From positions 12,721 to 76,720 of the forward strand of contig JBNJEH010000005.1 of NCBI GenBank assembly GCA_051745635.1: 64,000 bases of DNA, in the 5' to 3' direction. A program made the translations under genes and the position numbers. The DNA is from Brumimicrobium sp051745635 (lineage in GTDB: Bacteria; Bacteroidota; Bacteroidia; Flavobacteriales_D; Crocinitomicaceae). Shown piece after piece: positions 1 to 9,730 of the stretch (positions are counted from its first letter, which is position 1; each line of letters begins with the position of its first letter). The notes beneath the pieces are model-generated. The model searched no databases. It was not told where the DNA came from and was given only the letters and a program-made list of their open reading frames with translations.

Positions 1-1163
1 TTAACTATACAAATATTACTTGGTTTAGTTTCGTTGCTGATGGATCGAACGCCGATATTACTGTCAGTGGGGTAAATAGACCAGAAGTAGCAATTATTGG
101 TTTGGATCAAGCAGGAGGTACAGATCTCTGTGATATAAACGATGTCGCATCTTATGGTTGCGCGACTGATGGTGGAAACTATAGTACGATTACGTTAAGT
201 CTTAACAACAATTCACTTATCCCTGGTGAAACCTATTTAATAGCAGTTGTTAATAACACTGGTGGAGGTGGTGGCGCTGGAACCTTTGATTTATGTGTAG
301 ACAACCCAGAAAACACTTCTCCTTCTACGTGTGCCGATGCCCAACCGTTCTGCACTGCTGACGGTGATGTAACATACGACGCAGGTGTCGACGACGGCAC
401 GGCCGAACCTGGAAATGATTACGATTGTCTGACTACACAACCGAACCCCGCCTGGTTTTTCTTAGAAATCGATGATCCGGGAGACCTGGACCTTTCATTC
501 ACCTCTAATCCTGCTGAAGATATTGATTATGCTGCCTGGGGACCGTTTGCCGATCAGGCAACAGCATGTGATAATTTGACCGCTGGAAATGTGGTTGGTT
601 GCTCTTTTGCCGCGGCTACTTCAGAATCATTGTCGCTTACAGGAACACAAACAGGGGAAGTATACACTGTTATGATAACGAACTACTCGAACAATCCAAC
701 TGAAATTACATTTTCTCAAACAGGAGGAGGAGCAACAACGAACTGCGGCATAGTTCTGCCCGTTGAACTCAATGATTTTCAAGCTGAAAAGCTCAATAAC
801 GATGTTGAGATAACATGGCAAACGGCCTCAGAGCTAAATAACGATTATTTTGTACTGGAACATTCTATAAATGGTTCTGCCTGGAAACAAATCAATAAAA
901 TTGATGGTGCGGGATCAACTTCCGAGCGTCAAACGTATTCAACATTACATAGAAGTGCCCCGAAAAGAATTAACTACTATCGTCTAAAGCAAGTTGATTT
1001 CGATGGTACAATTACTAATCACGGTATTGTTTCTGTCGATAATGGTGTGGACAAGAAATTGGTAAAACGACTAAATACCATGGGGCAAGAAGTCGACGAA
1101 AATTTCAAAGGAATTGTGATTGAATACTACAGCGACGGAACTACGCGCAAGGTAATGCAATAA
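1..1163 (+). CDS. T9SS-secreted surface protein, C-terminal part (5' end outside window)
   Basis: The frame is open from base 3 with no start needed, so only the last ~386 residues are present and the true start lies upstream of the window. The middle holds a domain with NPAWFF, AAWGPF and NYSNNPTEITF, a pattern I associate with large secreted Bacteroidota proteins. It is followed by a PVELNDFQAE / WQTASELNNDYF segment and a final stretch ending GTTRKVMQ that resembles a T9SS C-terminal sorting signal. The protein at 21837-22667 has the same PVEL...WKTASETNNDYF segment, so the two share a C-terminal architecture. I infer export across the outer membrane and cell-surface or released localisation. 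The ligand or enzymatic activity is unknown. Confidence 0.75.
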   Translation, partial: NYTNITWFSFVADGSNADITVSGVNRPEVAIIGLDQAGGTDLCDINDVASYGCATDGGNYSTITLSLNNNSLIPGETYLIAVVNNTGGGGGAGTFDLCVDNPENTSPSTCADAQPFCTADGDVTYDAGVDDGTAEPGNDYDCLTTQPNPAWFFLEIDDPGDLDLSFTSNPAEDIDYAAWGPFADQATACDNLTAGNVVGCSFAAATSESLSLTGTQTGEVYTVMITNYSNNPTEITFSQTGGGATTNCGIVLPVELNDFQAEKLNNDVEITWQTASELNNDYFVLEHSINGSAWKQINKIDGAGSTSERQTYSTLHRSAPKRINYYRLKQVDFDGTITNHGIVSVDNGVDKKLVKRLNTMGQEVDENFKGIVIEYYSDGTTRKVMQ

Positions 1164-1754
1164 TTTGATCTGATCACAACATGAACTGCAGTACAACGTG
1201 ATTGCAGCAGCAGGTTCATTCTTGACTTGAAATGACCCGCTTGAAATAGGCAGGAAGCGAAGGCTGATCATTTTCAGCAACACTTTCTAAAGCACTACCT
1301 TCTTTTCCTGCATATTGACCAATTTTTACAATAAAAAGTTGTAACAGATATACGCTGTATCTTATGTTAATGAATCGAAGGTTAACCTGCATAATTGCAC
1401 ATTAACCATAGTAGGTAGCAGGGATTGAGGCGCTTGTATTCACTTTTAACCCGTACTATTAACTTCGTTGAGCTCGCATGCAATCAGTTAACTCAGCAGA
1501 CATGCTCGGTTCATGAATTTAATTTTGAACCTATTTTAGGCACAAGCACCAAAAGAATCTCATCGCATTAACGCCAAAAACGCAGACTATTAAACCCTTC
1601 GTGCTCCAGAGGCTACTTTAATAATGAGCAAATATAAGCAGTAATTTATATTCAATAAGGTTAAGTTTAAGTTCTTACTGTTAATTTGAGTTTTTGTAAC
1701 CTGGTAGAACCATAGAATGCTGAATATGCCAGATTGTGGTTGTTCTCGAGGTGA
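1164..1754. other. Intergenic stretch without recognised content
   Basis: This gap lies between the convergent secreted-protein gene and the alpha-2-macroglobulin gene. I see no credible reading frame, tRNA or T-tailed terminator in it. It ends in the perfect palindrome annotated separately. Confidence 0.5.
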
Positions 1755-1802
1755 ATTGGAATATGTAGGGACGCACGGCCGTGCGTCCCTACATATTCCA
1801 AT
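1755..1802. repeat. 48-bp perfect palindrome (24-bp arms, no loop)
   Basis: The axis lies between 1778 and 1779. Every base from 1755 to 1778 pairs with its partner up to 1802, and pairing breaks at 1754/1803. The core reads GTAGGGACGCACGG and its complement. The palindrome directly abuts the TAG stop codon (1803-1805) of the minus-strand alpha-2-macroglobulin gene. Neither side has a T run, so it is not an ordinary intrinsic terminator. From memory, palindromes with a GTAGGGACGC-type core recur in intergenic regions of many bacteria, which suggests a dispersed repeat; this was not checked. Confidence 0.85.
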
Positions 1803-4800
1803 CTACCTTTTCACATTCACCTTCTCCCCTCCACTATGGGCAACAAATTCCGGAGCATACATGCATTGAACCGTCGCGTTTCCGGCTTCAAATTGTCCTG
1901 AATTTGTCACGAACACATCGTAATTCAACACATGTGTTCCTTTTGGAAGTCGATCGATAAAATAGTTCATAGAAACATCTCGTGGAGATTGATAGTACCA
2001 TAAGCCATTTTTCCATTGGTGCTGACTCAATGCCATTTTTGGTTCAAAACCGGCTGGCCGCAAATCTTTGATGTGGACATACTCCATGTCTTGCGACACC
2101 GTTACGACCAATTCGATATTTACGCGATCTCCAACTTCAAAAGTGTTAGAAGTAACATATTCATCCCCTTTTGAACCGGCATTTACTTTTCTGTACGTTT
2201 TCTTAATTGAAATATCGGCATTTGTTGAAGCTTCAACTTTACTCATATCCTCAAAATAACTCCAATATAAAGCACCATAACTCGGTGTTGAAGTAGGTTT
2301 GTCAATTTCGACATCTCCCAAACCAGGATCAATCGCATTTCCAGTCCAGCTTGTTTTGAAATGACCTAAACCTGGCGTAGCTTTTACAAACTTTTCGTTT
2401 TCCTGCGCATTCTGAGAAAAAACAATCGTTTCTTTCCCCACTTTAATTTCAGGGTTTTCATCATCAACCAAATAATCGGTTCCATTCAACAATAAAGCAT
2501 ACGTCGCCATTGCTGTTGCTTTTGTACTTTCCCAGGAATTACTGCGTTTTTGTAGAATCAACCACAAGCGCAGTGCATCAATTTCAGCTTTTTTGGCTTC
2601 TACATCGGCAAAAAACTCAATAATCATCGCCTGCGTTTCAATTTTAGCTTGATTCCAGTAGTACCCTCCATTGTTTTCGGGAAAATACATGCCTTTATCT
2701 GAAACTTTTTTTGCACGATCTCGCAATGAAGAAAGGATTATTTTCGTGTATTGCTCATCATTTACGCGGTTGAAATACAGTCCTGCCATGGCTTGCTGTT
2801 GCAATCCGAAATTCGACCAGTCTGATTGTAGCTTCTGGTGATAATGGTCTTTTACATTTTGAATAGCTTGACTCGACTCATTCGAAAAATACGACGAAGC
2901 GTACAACCAGTGCAATGTTATTGATGAAACGCCGATTTCTTTTCGCTGCTTCTCCGTCAACTTGTTGTATTGCCTTAAATGATAACTATCCATATAGCTC
3001 AACGCTTCGTTAATCATATTTTTTGCTTTCAATGGCACATCAATCCCCAATTTTTCGAGGTGACCAAATCCAGCAACGATGTGTTGCGTGATGTAAATAT
3101 TGGATCGTTTTCCGCCAAACCATCCAAATCCGCCATCGCTGTTTTGCTTTTTACTCAGTAAGTGCAATGCTTTTTCCTGACTTCTCGCCAATTGGTTCAC
3201 TTCAAACAGTTCAGCGATTCTTCGTTTTTGTTCAGATTCATCGTTGGCGTCTAAAACCCACGGTGTTTCTTCCAGTAAAATCGTTTTGAGTTCTTCATTT
3301 TTGCTCAGTTCACTCATAAACACTTCCGGAGAAAAATTGCGCCATTCTTCGAACATCGCTTTAATTTTCGGCTTCTGCTCTATCACATCACTCGCCAGTT
3401 TATTTGCGTAATACCTGGAAAAAATCTGTTCAGCACATTCATACGGATATTCTGCCAAATACGGCAGTGCCAGAACGGCATTCCAGGCCGGATTCGAAGT
3501 GTACTCCAGCGTAACTCGCTCATGTTTCAACGTTGATGAAGTTGTATTCTTTAATTTGTCAAAACTAAATTTACAAACGCCTTTCTTCGTTGCCACAAAT
3601 GGCATCGCTTCAGTAACGTATTGACGATTGGAAAGCACCGGAATTGGCTTTTGTTCTCCATCTCTAAATGCCTCATTCGCTGCGGTAATTTTATAAGCGA
3701 TCAACCCTTGCTGGTTTGATAAATCGAGGTTCCAAACAACTTCTTTTGAAGCTCCTGCAGGAATTTTCACTTGTTTTGATGGCGACTGTTGCCCCATTAA
3801 ATTCACATCTTTATCATTGGCAGGGTTGAAAAAGCTCAAGTTCACCGCTACAGTTTGCTCCTCTTCAGTTAAATTCACCACTTTTGAAGCAAAATCAAAC
3901 TGATCACCCGAACGGAAAAACCGCGGCGCATTGGAAGTGACCATCAGTGGTTTTTGGGCTGTCGTTTTTAATTGATGACTGCCCGTTTTCATATCTTTTG
4001 TATGCGCCAGGGCCATAAACTTCCACTCAGTCAACGATTCCGGAAGCGTGAAGCTCACGACGAATTCATTCTTCTCATTTGTTTTTAAATCAGGATAGAA
4101 AAAAGCCGTTTCATTGAAATTTTCCCTGATTTGCGGTTGCTGTTTTTCTTTTCCTCTATCTTCCCGAGCTTTTTTTCGCTTTACCGCTCCGGGTGCTTTT
4201 GAATCCACATCCCGCGATGACTCAGCAACATTTCCTTGTGCTGCAACTTCATCTTCAGCCACCATTTGCACTTCTTCCATATCTGCGCTACTCTCCATAT
4301 TAGCTCCTCTTGTTGACCGATACATGGCCACGCGATTTCTACGCGAAAAATAACTGCTCTCGAGCCCTCCGAAAATCCTCATCCTGTGTGGACTGTGCCG
4401 ATCATGCAGCAAATAATTCTGATTACCCCATTTCCCCTGGCCACTGCTCCAACTCGCAGAACGGCTATTCGCAGAACGCCATGTAGGATAATAATAATTG
4501 CCGCGATACGGCCATAAGCTCCAGTAATTTCGCGCAAACTGATCCAGCGAAGCATCGTACATTCCCGCACAGACCTCGGCTGCCAGCTGGTCTGCTCCTT
4601 CTCCTGAAATGGTAAATCGCCACTCTTCTTCCTGACCAGGAAGCAGTTGATCCCTGAACGTTTCTGCCTCTATACTGAGCAACTTATTTGTTCTTGGAAT
4701 ATTGATGGTGTGCGACTTCGTATAGTGCTTGCCGTCATGATTCATAGAAACGTGGTAACTAATGCCTCCACGATCTTCTTCTGTTGCAGTGTAGCACAAT

Positions 4801-7800
4801 ACCTGCCGATTTTTTAAATTCAGCCATTCTTCTTTGATGACTTCCTCACCTCTTCGCAATTGTACAAATGCACGTGCATTTTTAAACGATGAACCGACCT
4901 GAAATTCTACAGATTCGCCCACTTCAATCGTTTGATGAGATTGATACGTCCATAATTCACTTTTTTCAGGAACTTCCTTTGATTCTATATCAATTAGTTT
5001 CAATGTTTGACTGTTTCGTATGGTGTCCCCTTTTTTGGTAACGGTGTATGCATTCAGTCGATAAGTTCCCTGTTGATCTCCAATCAGAGCTTTTATCTGC
5101 AACGAATCTTCAACGTGAAAATCAACTGTTTTCTGAAGTGTTTCATCTAAAGTAGAAGCTTCATCGCTGGTAAATTTTGCATAAGGGAACAGCGCTTTCC
5201 ATGCTTCCGCGTCGAATTTTTGATATTGCGATTCAGACCATATCCGCGGTAAAAACCGTTGGGGCTGTTCGACTTTATAGACTTCCACTTTTCCTTTGAA
5301 ATCAGGTTGCGACTCGCTCGACATATTCACGACTTTGTAGACGGCATGTTCTTCCTCGTTCGTTCTCAACTCCTGTGGTCCGCTATACCTCAATGCCAAT
5401 CCAGTTTTGCTTAAGTTCAAACGCGTGGTTGCTTCGTGCGTCTCCCCGGAAACATCCACTACATCGGCAACGATTTCAAAAGAATAATTCGCATTTTCAG
5501 GTGCGTTTGGATCTGTTTCCGCAAAAAAGCCAATGTTAAATTCGCCATTCTCATCTGTGGATAAAACGCTGTCAACCATCAAATCGCGCCCTTGATTTTT
5601 ATCTCCGAAATAGCGCCAGTAGGTATTCCAGTTTCTGTAAATTTTATAGTTCACTTTGGCTGCTGTGATCGGGTATCCCGCAAAAGCTTTCGCCAATCCC
5701 TTTACCGAAACAGAATCATCCAGTTTTGCCTCAGTTGTAGGCTGTTTAATTGTTGCCTCAAACGTCGGCCGCTTGTACTCTTCTACGCGAAACTGATGAG
5801 ATCCATTGGCACTATTTCCACTGTGTGCATCAAAACGTACTTGTACTGAAAATCGACCGAATGGTCCGCCCACAGGTAATGTGAAAGATCCATTTACAGA
5901 CCCGTAATCATTCGTTTCCAGCGTTTCCTCATGAATGGTCGACCGCGAACTGTTTTTTATGCTGAGCGCTAAGGATTCATCATCGGCCACCTCAAAATCG
6001 TTGTCTGTGCCTTTGTAAGCCACTAACTTGTAGTGCACGGTCTGCCCGGGTCGATAAATACTGCGATCCGTGAGTACCTGCACCCTATACTCAGGTTCCT
6101 GTCGCGCATAATTGTAGATATAATCTCCTCCAGCAACTTCAGAGCCTTCATATTTTACGTGATACTGAATATTCTCGCGATCAATTCCTGCAAAATAACG
6201 ACCCGTTTCGTCGGTTTTTCCCATTCGATTCGGCGTATCCGGCAGCACCTGCATCCGACGGCGCTTGAAATAGACGTTCACCCGGGCTCCTTCGATCGGT
6301 TTTCCCGTCTTGTAATCGGTGACGTAGAACTGGACGCCTTGATCATTCTTTTCAGTAGTTACCATAATTTCGGAAACCAATAAACTGTGTTGCGCTTTTG
6401 GAAGCGTTTGCCACAACGAATCAGATTGAAGTGCGCGCTCAAAATCTTCTTCGGTATTTGTAGCGAACAGAAAATAATTCCCGGGTTGCTCCATTTCATC
6501 CAGCAGAAATTCCGTAGAACGCTGTTGATAATCGTCTAAATCGTTCACTTTTAACTTCAATTTCCTGACCTGGTCGTAATGATCGTCTTTTAGAAGTGTT
6601 CTCAACCCTATTTTTTCGGGTTGTTCATCTGGTTTCTCAAAAATATACAGCACCAACTCTTCGACATTCTGGTGTTTCAGCTTTAATGGTATATCGTCTC
6701 CCGGATAAGCAGTGGACTGCGCTTGAAAATCGACGCGAGGCTGTTCGATGAGTTCAATTAAATCTGTAATCCGCTCTGAAAAATCACTTTCCGGAAATTT
6801 ATCTACTTCATTTTTCAGCAACTTTCTGGCTTCAATCAAATCTCCTTTAACAGATGAATTTGTTTTGAAGTGGTAGTTTTTCCCGCTTTCATATTTGAGC
6901 AGCGCCAGTTCGTATAAAAATTTTGAACGGCCGGAATGATCTTTGAAGTAATTAAAACCAGCCTTCCAGTAAGGAGCGGTATCTTCCACTGTTTCTTCAT
7001 TGAAAATGTACTTTAATCGCTGGTAATAAATAGCACTCAATAATTCCGTGTCCTCTAAATGAAACCCTTCAAGATTTTTGTAGACATTTAAAATTTTATG
7101 TTTGAGCGATGCTTCATCGAAACGTTGTTTTGAAAACTGATCTGGCGTGTAAAACCAGGTTTCGTTCGACGCTCCGGTATGTTTCCATTCGTGGTAGCGC
7201 TGGAAGTCGTAGTGCTGATAAAACTGAATTAAATTGACGGCTACAAAATCGAAGACGGTAGGCAGAAGTTGTTCATATTTCTCATCGATGTCCAGAAAAT
7301 CGCGATAAGCGCTCAACGGTTCATCTTGCAGTTGGTGGAAATCACGACTGATGGCTTCAGTTCTGTTAAAAACATATTGCGCTTTACCGTATGGATCCGT
7401 CAGAGAGAGCGTATCACCAGCGATTTTAACGCGGGATACATCGACGCCGTGCGGCAACCAGGTGCGATAACGATACATGATTTGTCGTACCAAAAAGGTG
7501 CTTGACAGCGTCCTGGAGGGTTCCGGAAGCGTCTGAACAATACTGTCCAATTCCGTGAACAATGCCTTGCGCGTGTTTGGTTCTAAAGGCGCAAGCGTCT
7601 GAATAAAGCTTTTGATCGACCTGGAAATCGCATAGTGATTGTTCTTCGCCATTCCTTCGTTCAAAATGCTTCTCAATTGTTCGCGCGCCGCGTTTGGCTG
7701 ATGCGCTTCCATTAACGAGTCATATACTGCCCAGCGACCATCCGAATCAGAATTGTTCTTCAGATTTGCGACCTGCACATTCCGGGTAATTTCTGAATCC

Positions 7801-7868
7801 ATGCTTTGCAGCGCTCCTCCTAAAACGATGGAGCTCCCTATGAGTAAAAGTATCCAATATCGAACCAT
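1803..7868 (-). CDS. Alpha-2-macroglobulin family protein (bacterial A2M/MG2, thioester type)
   Basis: The protein has 2021 residues from the ATG at 7868. An in-frame start 14 codons upstream exists, but the 7868 start puts a clean signal peptide (MVRYWILLLIGSSIVLGGA) first. There is no lipobox cysteine, unlike the lipid-anchored E. coli-type A2M. The macroglobulin repeat MG2 is recognisable near residue 595 (TDRSIYRPGQTVHYK). The segment LPESLTEWKFMALAHT precedes the thioester domain, and the thioester motif CAEQ starts at C1478 in YPYECAEQ. A charged, Lys/Glu-rich linker lies before the LPESLTEW segment. Bacterial A2Ms are thought to trap foreign proteases in the periplasm or at the surface. 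The usual partner gene, a penicillin-binding protein 1C, is not adjacent. Confidence 0.9.
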   Translation of the reverse strand: MVRYWILLLIGSSIVLGGALQSMDSEITRNVQVANLKNNSDSDGRWAVYDSLMEAHQPNAAREQLRSILNEGMAKNNHYAISRSIKSFIQTLAPLEPNTRKALFTELDSIVQTLPEPSRTLSSTFLVRQIMYRYRTWLPHGVDVSRVKIAGDTLSLTDPYGKAQYVFNRTEAISRDFHQLQDEPLSAYRDFLDIDEKYEQLLPTVFDFVAVNLIQFYQHYDFQRYHEWKHTGASNETWFYTPDQFSKQRFDEASLKHKILNVYKNLEGFHLEDTELLSAIYYQRLKYIFNEETVEDTAPYWKAGFNYFKDHSGRSKFLYELALLKYESGKNYHFKTNSSVKGDLIEARKLLKNEVDKFPESDFSERITDLIELIEQPRVDFQAQSTAYPGDDIPLKLKHQNVEELVLYIFEKPDEQPEKIGLRTLLKDDHYDQVRKLKLKVNDLDDYQQRSTEFLLDEMEQPGNYFLFATNTEEDFERALQSDSLWQTLPKAQHSLLVSEIMVTTEKNDQGVQFYVTDYKTGKPIEGARVNVYFKRRRMQVLPDTPNRMGKTDETGRYFAGIDRENIQYHVKYEGSEVAGGDYIYNYARQEPEYRVQVLTDRSIYRPGQTVHYKLVAYKGTDNDFEVADDESLALSIKNSSRSTIHEETLETNDYGSVNGSFTLPVGGPFGRFSVQVRFDAHSGNSANGSHQFRVEEYKRPTFEATIKQPTTEAKLDDSVSVKGLAKAFAGYPITAAKVNYKIYRNWNTYWRYFGDKNQGRDLMVDSVLSTDENGEFNIGFFAETDPNAPENANYSFEIVADVVDVSGETHEATTRLNLSKTGLALRYSGPQELRTNEEEHAVYKVVNMSSESQPDFKGKVEVYKVEQPQRFLPRIWSESQYQKFDAEAWKALFPYAKFTSDEASTLDETLQKTVDFHVEDSLQIKALIGDQQGTYRLNAYTVTKKGDTIRNSQTLKLIDIESKEVPEKSELWTYQSHQTIEVGESVEFQVGSSFKNARAFVQLRRGEEVIKEEWLNLKNRQVLCYTATEEDRGGISYHVSMNHDGKHYTKSHTINIPRTNKLLSIEAETFRDQLLPGQEEEWRFTISGEGADQLAAEVCAGMYDASLDQFARNYWSLWPYRGNYYYPTWRSANSRSASWSSGQGKWGNQNYLLHDRHSPHRMRIFGGLESSYFSRRNRVAMYRSTRGANMESSADMEEVQMVAEDEVAAQGNVAESSRDVDSKAPGAVKRKKAREDRGKEKQQPQIRENFNETAFFYPDLKTNEKNEFVVSFTLPESLTEWKFMALAHTKDMKTGSHQLKTTAQKPLMVTSNAPRFFRSGDQFDFASKVVNLTEEEQTVAVNLSFFNPANDKDVNLMGQQSPSKQVKIPAGASKEVVWNLDLSNQQGLIAYKITAANEAFRDGEQKPIPVLSNRQYVTEAMPFVATKKGVCKFSFDKLKNTTSSTLKHERVTLEYTSNPAWNAVLALPYLAEYPYECAEQIFSRYYANKLASDVIEQKPKIKAMFEEWRNFSPEVFMSELSKNEELKTILLEETPWVLDANDESEQKRRIAELFEVNQLARSQEKALHLLSKKQNSDGGFGWFGGKRSNIYITQHIVAGFGHLEKLGIDVPLKAKNMINEALSYMDSYHLRQYNKLTEKQRKEIGVSSITLHWLYASSYFSNESSQAIQNVKDHYHQKLQSDWSNFGLQQQAMAGLYFNRVNDEQYTKIILSSLRDRAKKVSDKGMYFPENNGGYYWNQAKIETQAMIIEFFADVEAKKAEIDALRLWLILQKRSNSWESTKATAMATYALLLNGTDYLVDDENPEIKVGKETIVFSQNAQENEKFVKATPGLGHFKTSWTGNAIDPGLGDVEIDKPTSTPSYGALYWSYFEDMSKVEASTNADISIKKTYRKVNAGSKGDEYVTSNTFEVGDRVNIELVVTVSQDMEYVHIKDLRPAGFEPKMALSQHQWKNGLWYYQSPRDVSMNYFIDRLPKGTHVLNYDVFVTNSGQFEAGNATVQCMYAPEFVAHSGGEKVNVKR

Positions 7869-8647
7869 AGTTACTATTTTTGTACATAATGATGCACGAA
7901 CGAACACCATTCCATAAATTTAATGTTTAGCTGTACAACGACCTTCTAAAAGCGTTCAAATTTTTAAAAAGAAACGTCAATCGAACACTGTCTACCAATC
8001 CATCCAACCATCATAAATTGAACCGTTGAAATGAAGTCGGTTAAAATGACAAAAGCGCATAATAACTGTGAAGTTTTGACCATTTCTAAAAAGAATTGTG
8101 CTTTGAAGAACGTTGCGTTTTAACCCGAATACAATTTTTCAACACAGCCAGACATCAATCGAGTAAATATTTTTTAAAAAAATAAACTTTTATATTACTG
8201 TTTTCGTGATACTTACGTTTTAAAATGATTTTTTTTAATTTTTTTCTCCATCTCAGGCAACCAAAATTTGAAGTATACCCGTTGGTGAAACTGGATAGCT
8301 AAACTACTTATTGGGGCTTTTTTGATTTTTATCGATGAGCCTCAATAAGTTTTTTTTGTTTGAGCCCCATTTACCGTTTTATCGTTTCTACTTCCCTCCA
8401 GTCAATTTAAAATCTTTTTAATACAGTTACCTTTTAGCGAGCGGACACTTCTTACATATCAGTCGACATTAACGATTTGATACTTCTCTTACTATCATTC
8501 AGATAAATGGCACATGGTATAGACACTAAGTAGATGACTGTCCATCGCGCTACGTAATTCTACTTAAAAGGCGGTCAAACATGAAATTACATGCTTCATC
8601 CTTCCGGATATCAACATACATTAGTACCAACATTAAAATTAAGAGTT
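7869..8647. other. Long gene-free AT-rich region
   Basis: About 780 bases between the divergent alpha-2-macroglobulin gene and the small exported protein. There are several A/T homopolymer runs (around 8170-8250) and no credible reading frame. The only structured element I see is the hairpin at 8306-8358. The region may hold the promoters of both flanking genes, and an untranslated RNA ending at the hairpin is possible. Confidence 0.4.
8306..8358 (+). terminator. Orphan terminator-like hairpin with T8 tail
   Basis: ACTTATTGGGGCT (8306-8318) pairs with AGCCTCAATAAGT (8338-8350) with one mismatch, and a run of eight T follows. This is the form of an intrinsic terminator on the plus strand, yet no plus-strand gene lies upstream. 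A second partner for the left arm, AGCCCCA at 8363-8369, could form an alternative 7-bp stem with TGGGGCT (8312-8318). Confidence 0.55.
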
Positions 8648-9013
8648 ATGAAGTATTTAACAATTATTGCGATGGTCTGGTTAACGACAACATTTACCAA
8701 TGCCAATGCTCAGGCGGCCAGTGAATACAATTTTGAATATACCATTACGTTTGAGTCAACAACGTTTGAAGGCGACGATATTCGGATGGTCGTTCGTGAA
8801 TTCAGAAACCATATTTTCGCGGATACACATCAAAAATTTAATTTTAAAACCCGTTTCGATGAGTCGGGAAGTATGCATATTAAAACAGATTATCCGTTAC
8901 AAGAAAATCAAGTAATAACATTCTTTGAGGCACGCGATAAAGAATACATTACATTTAAGAATTCAAAAAAAGAAAAATCGCGATCTCATTATGCTTTTAG
9001 AGCTGATTTCTAA
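8648..9013 (+). CDS. Small exported protein of unknown function
   Basis: 121 residues from the ATG at 8648. An in-frame ATG 19 codons upstream (8591) is less likely because it would bury the signal peptide. Residues 1-21 form a typical signal peptide (MKYLTIIAMVWLTTTFTNANA). The mature part is about 100 residues, rich in F, E, K and charged residues, without cysteines or membrane segments. It resembles small beta-rich periplasmic or secreted proteins, but I do not recognise the family. It stands alone, convergent with the SDR gene only 18 bases downstream. Confidence 0.6.
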   Translation: MKYLTIIAMVWLTTTFTNANAQAASEYNFEYTITFESTTFEGDDIRMVVREFRNHIFADTHQKFNFKTRFDESGSMHIKTDYPLQENQVITFFEARDKEYITFKNSKKEKSRSHYAFRADF

Positions 9014-9031
9014 ACACTCAGTTTGATTGCA

Positions 9032-9730
9032 TCAAGGTGTTGAAGCACTCACCGGCAATATCTTTCCATTGAAATATTGGTGGCCTGTCAGACTAAAATC
9101 GGCAATGTACGCCGCCATATCTTCAGGAGAAGTAGGCACTTCAAGTCCGGGAAACGCTTCCGACAACATTTCAGTTTGAACAGCCCCCAGACACAGACAA
9201 TTCATCTTGATGGGGGTTTCTTTATATTCCTCAGCAAATAATTCTGTAAAACTTGTGATACCCGCCTTAGATGTTGAATACGCTGACAATCCCGGGAATT
9301 TAACACTACCCTGAAATGCACCAACCGTGGAAATATTAACGATATGTCCACCGCGATTGCTCATCTTTGGAATAAAATACTGCGTCGTGTACATCGTCCC
9401 TACGGCATTCGTCTGATAACAACTATCGATTTCAGCGCGCGAAAGTTTATCGAAAGGTTTGTTCACCAACTTACCCGCGTTATTGATCAATACGTCTATG
9501 TAATTAAATTGGCTCAACACCGCGTCGAGTTGCTCGTGCACTTCCGCTGAAGCGACGTCCACAAATCCGTAGGTGATGTTTTCCGGGGAGTCACAAAACG
9601 CAGCCAATTCTTTCGTGTTTCGGGACAAAGCAATTACGTGGTGGTCCTCATGCTGCGCCAGCAGTTGAACCAACGCTTTTCCAATCCCGCGACTCGCTCC
9701 GACAACAACAATGTTCTTTTTATTCGTCAT
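9032..9730 (-). CDS. Short-chain dehydrogenase/reductase (SDR)
   Basis: 232 residues. Classical SDR features are visible: the NAD(P)-binding glycine motif G11-A-S-R-G15-I-G17, NNAG at 83-86, catalytic Ser at about 134, and Y151-x3-K155 (YSTSK). The start overlaps the end of the upstream paaE-like gene by 11 bases, which points to translational coupling and one transcript with the two reductases. Being in the phenylacetate cluster, it may act on a CoA-ester or alcohol intermediate, but an SDR is not part of the canonical Paa pathway and its substrate cannot be read from sequence. The FabG-like (3-oxoacyl-ACP reductase) subgroup is the other possibility. Confidence 0.9.
   Translation of the reverse strand: MTNKKNIVVVGASRGIGKALVQLLAQHEDHHVIALSRNTKELAAFCDSPENITYGFVDVASAEVHEQLDAVLSQFNYIDVLINNAGKLVNKPFDKLSRAEIDSCYQTNAVGTMYTTQYFIPKMSNRGGHIVNISTVGAFQGSVKFPGLSAYSTSKAGITSFTELFAEEYKETPIKMNCLCLGAVQTEMLSEAFPGLEVPTSPEDMAAYIADFSLTGHQYFNGKILPVSASTP

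Noticed and set aside
1755..1802. Palindrome as an intrinsic terminator
   Set aside because: No T run follows on either strand; it is better treated as a repeat or cruciform-forming site.
7875..7882. TATTTTTG on the plus strand, a possible promoter for a small RNA ending at 8358
   Set aside because: The box matches TAnnTTTG, but there is no -33 TTG and the site lies against the start of the divergent gene. Too weak to call.
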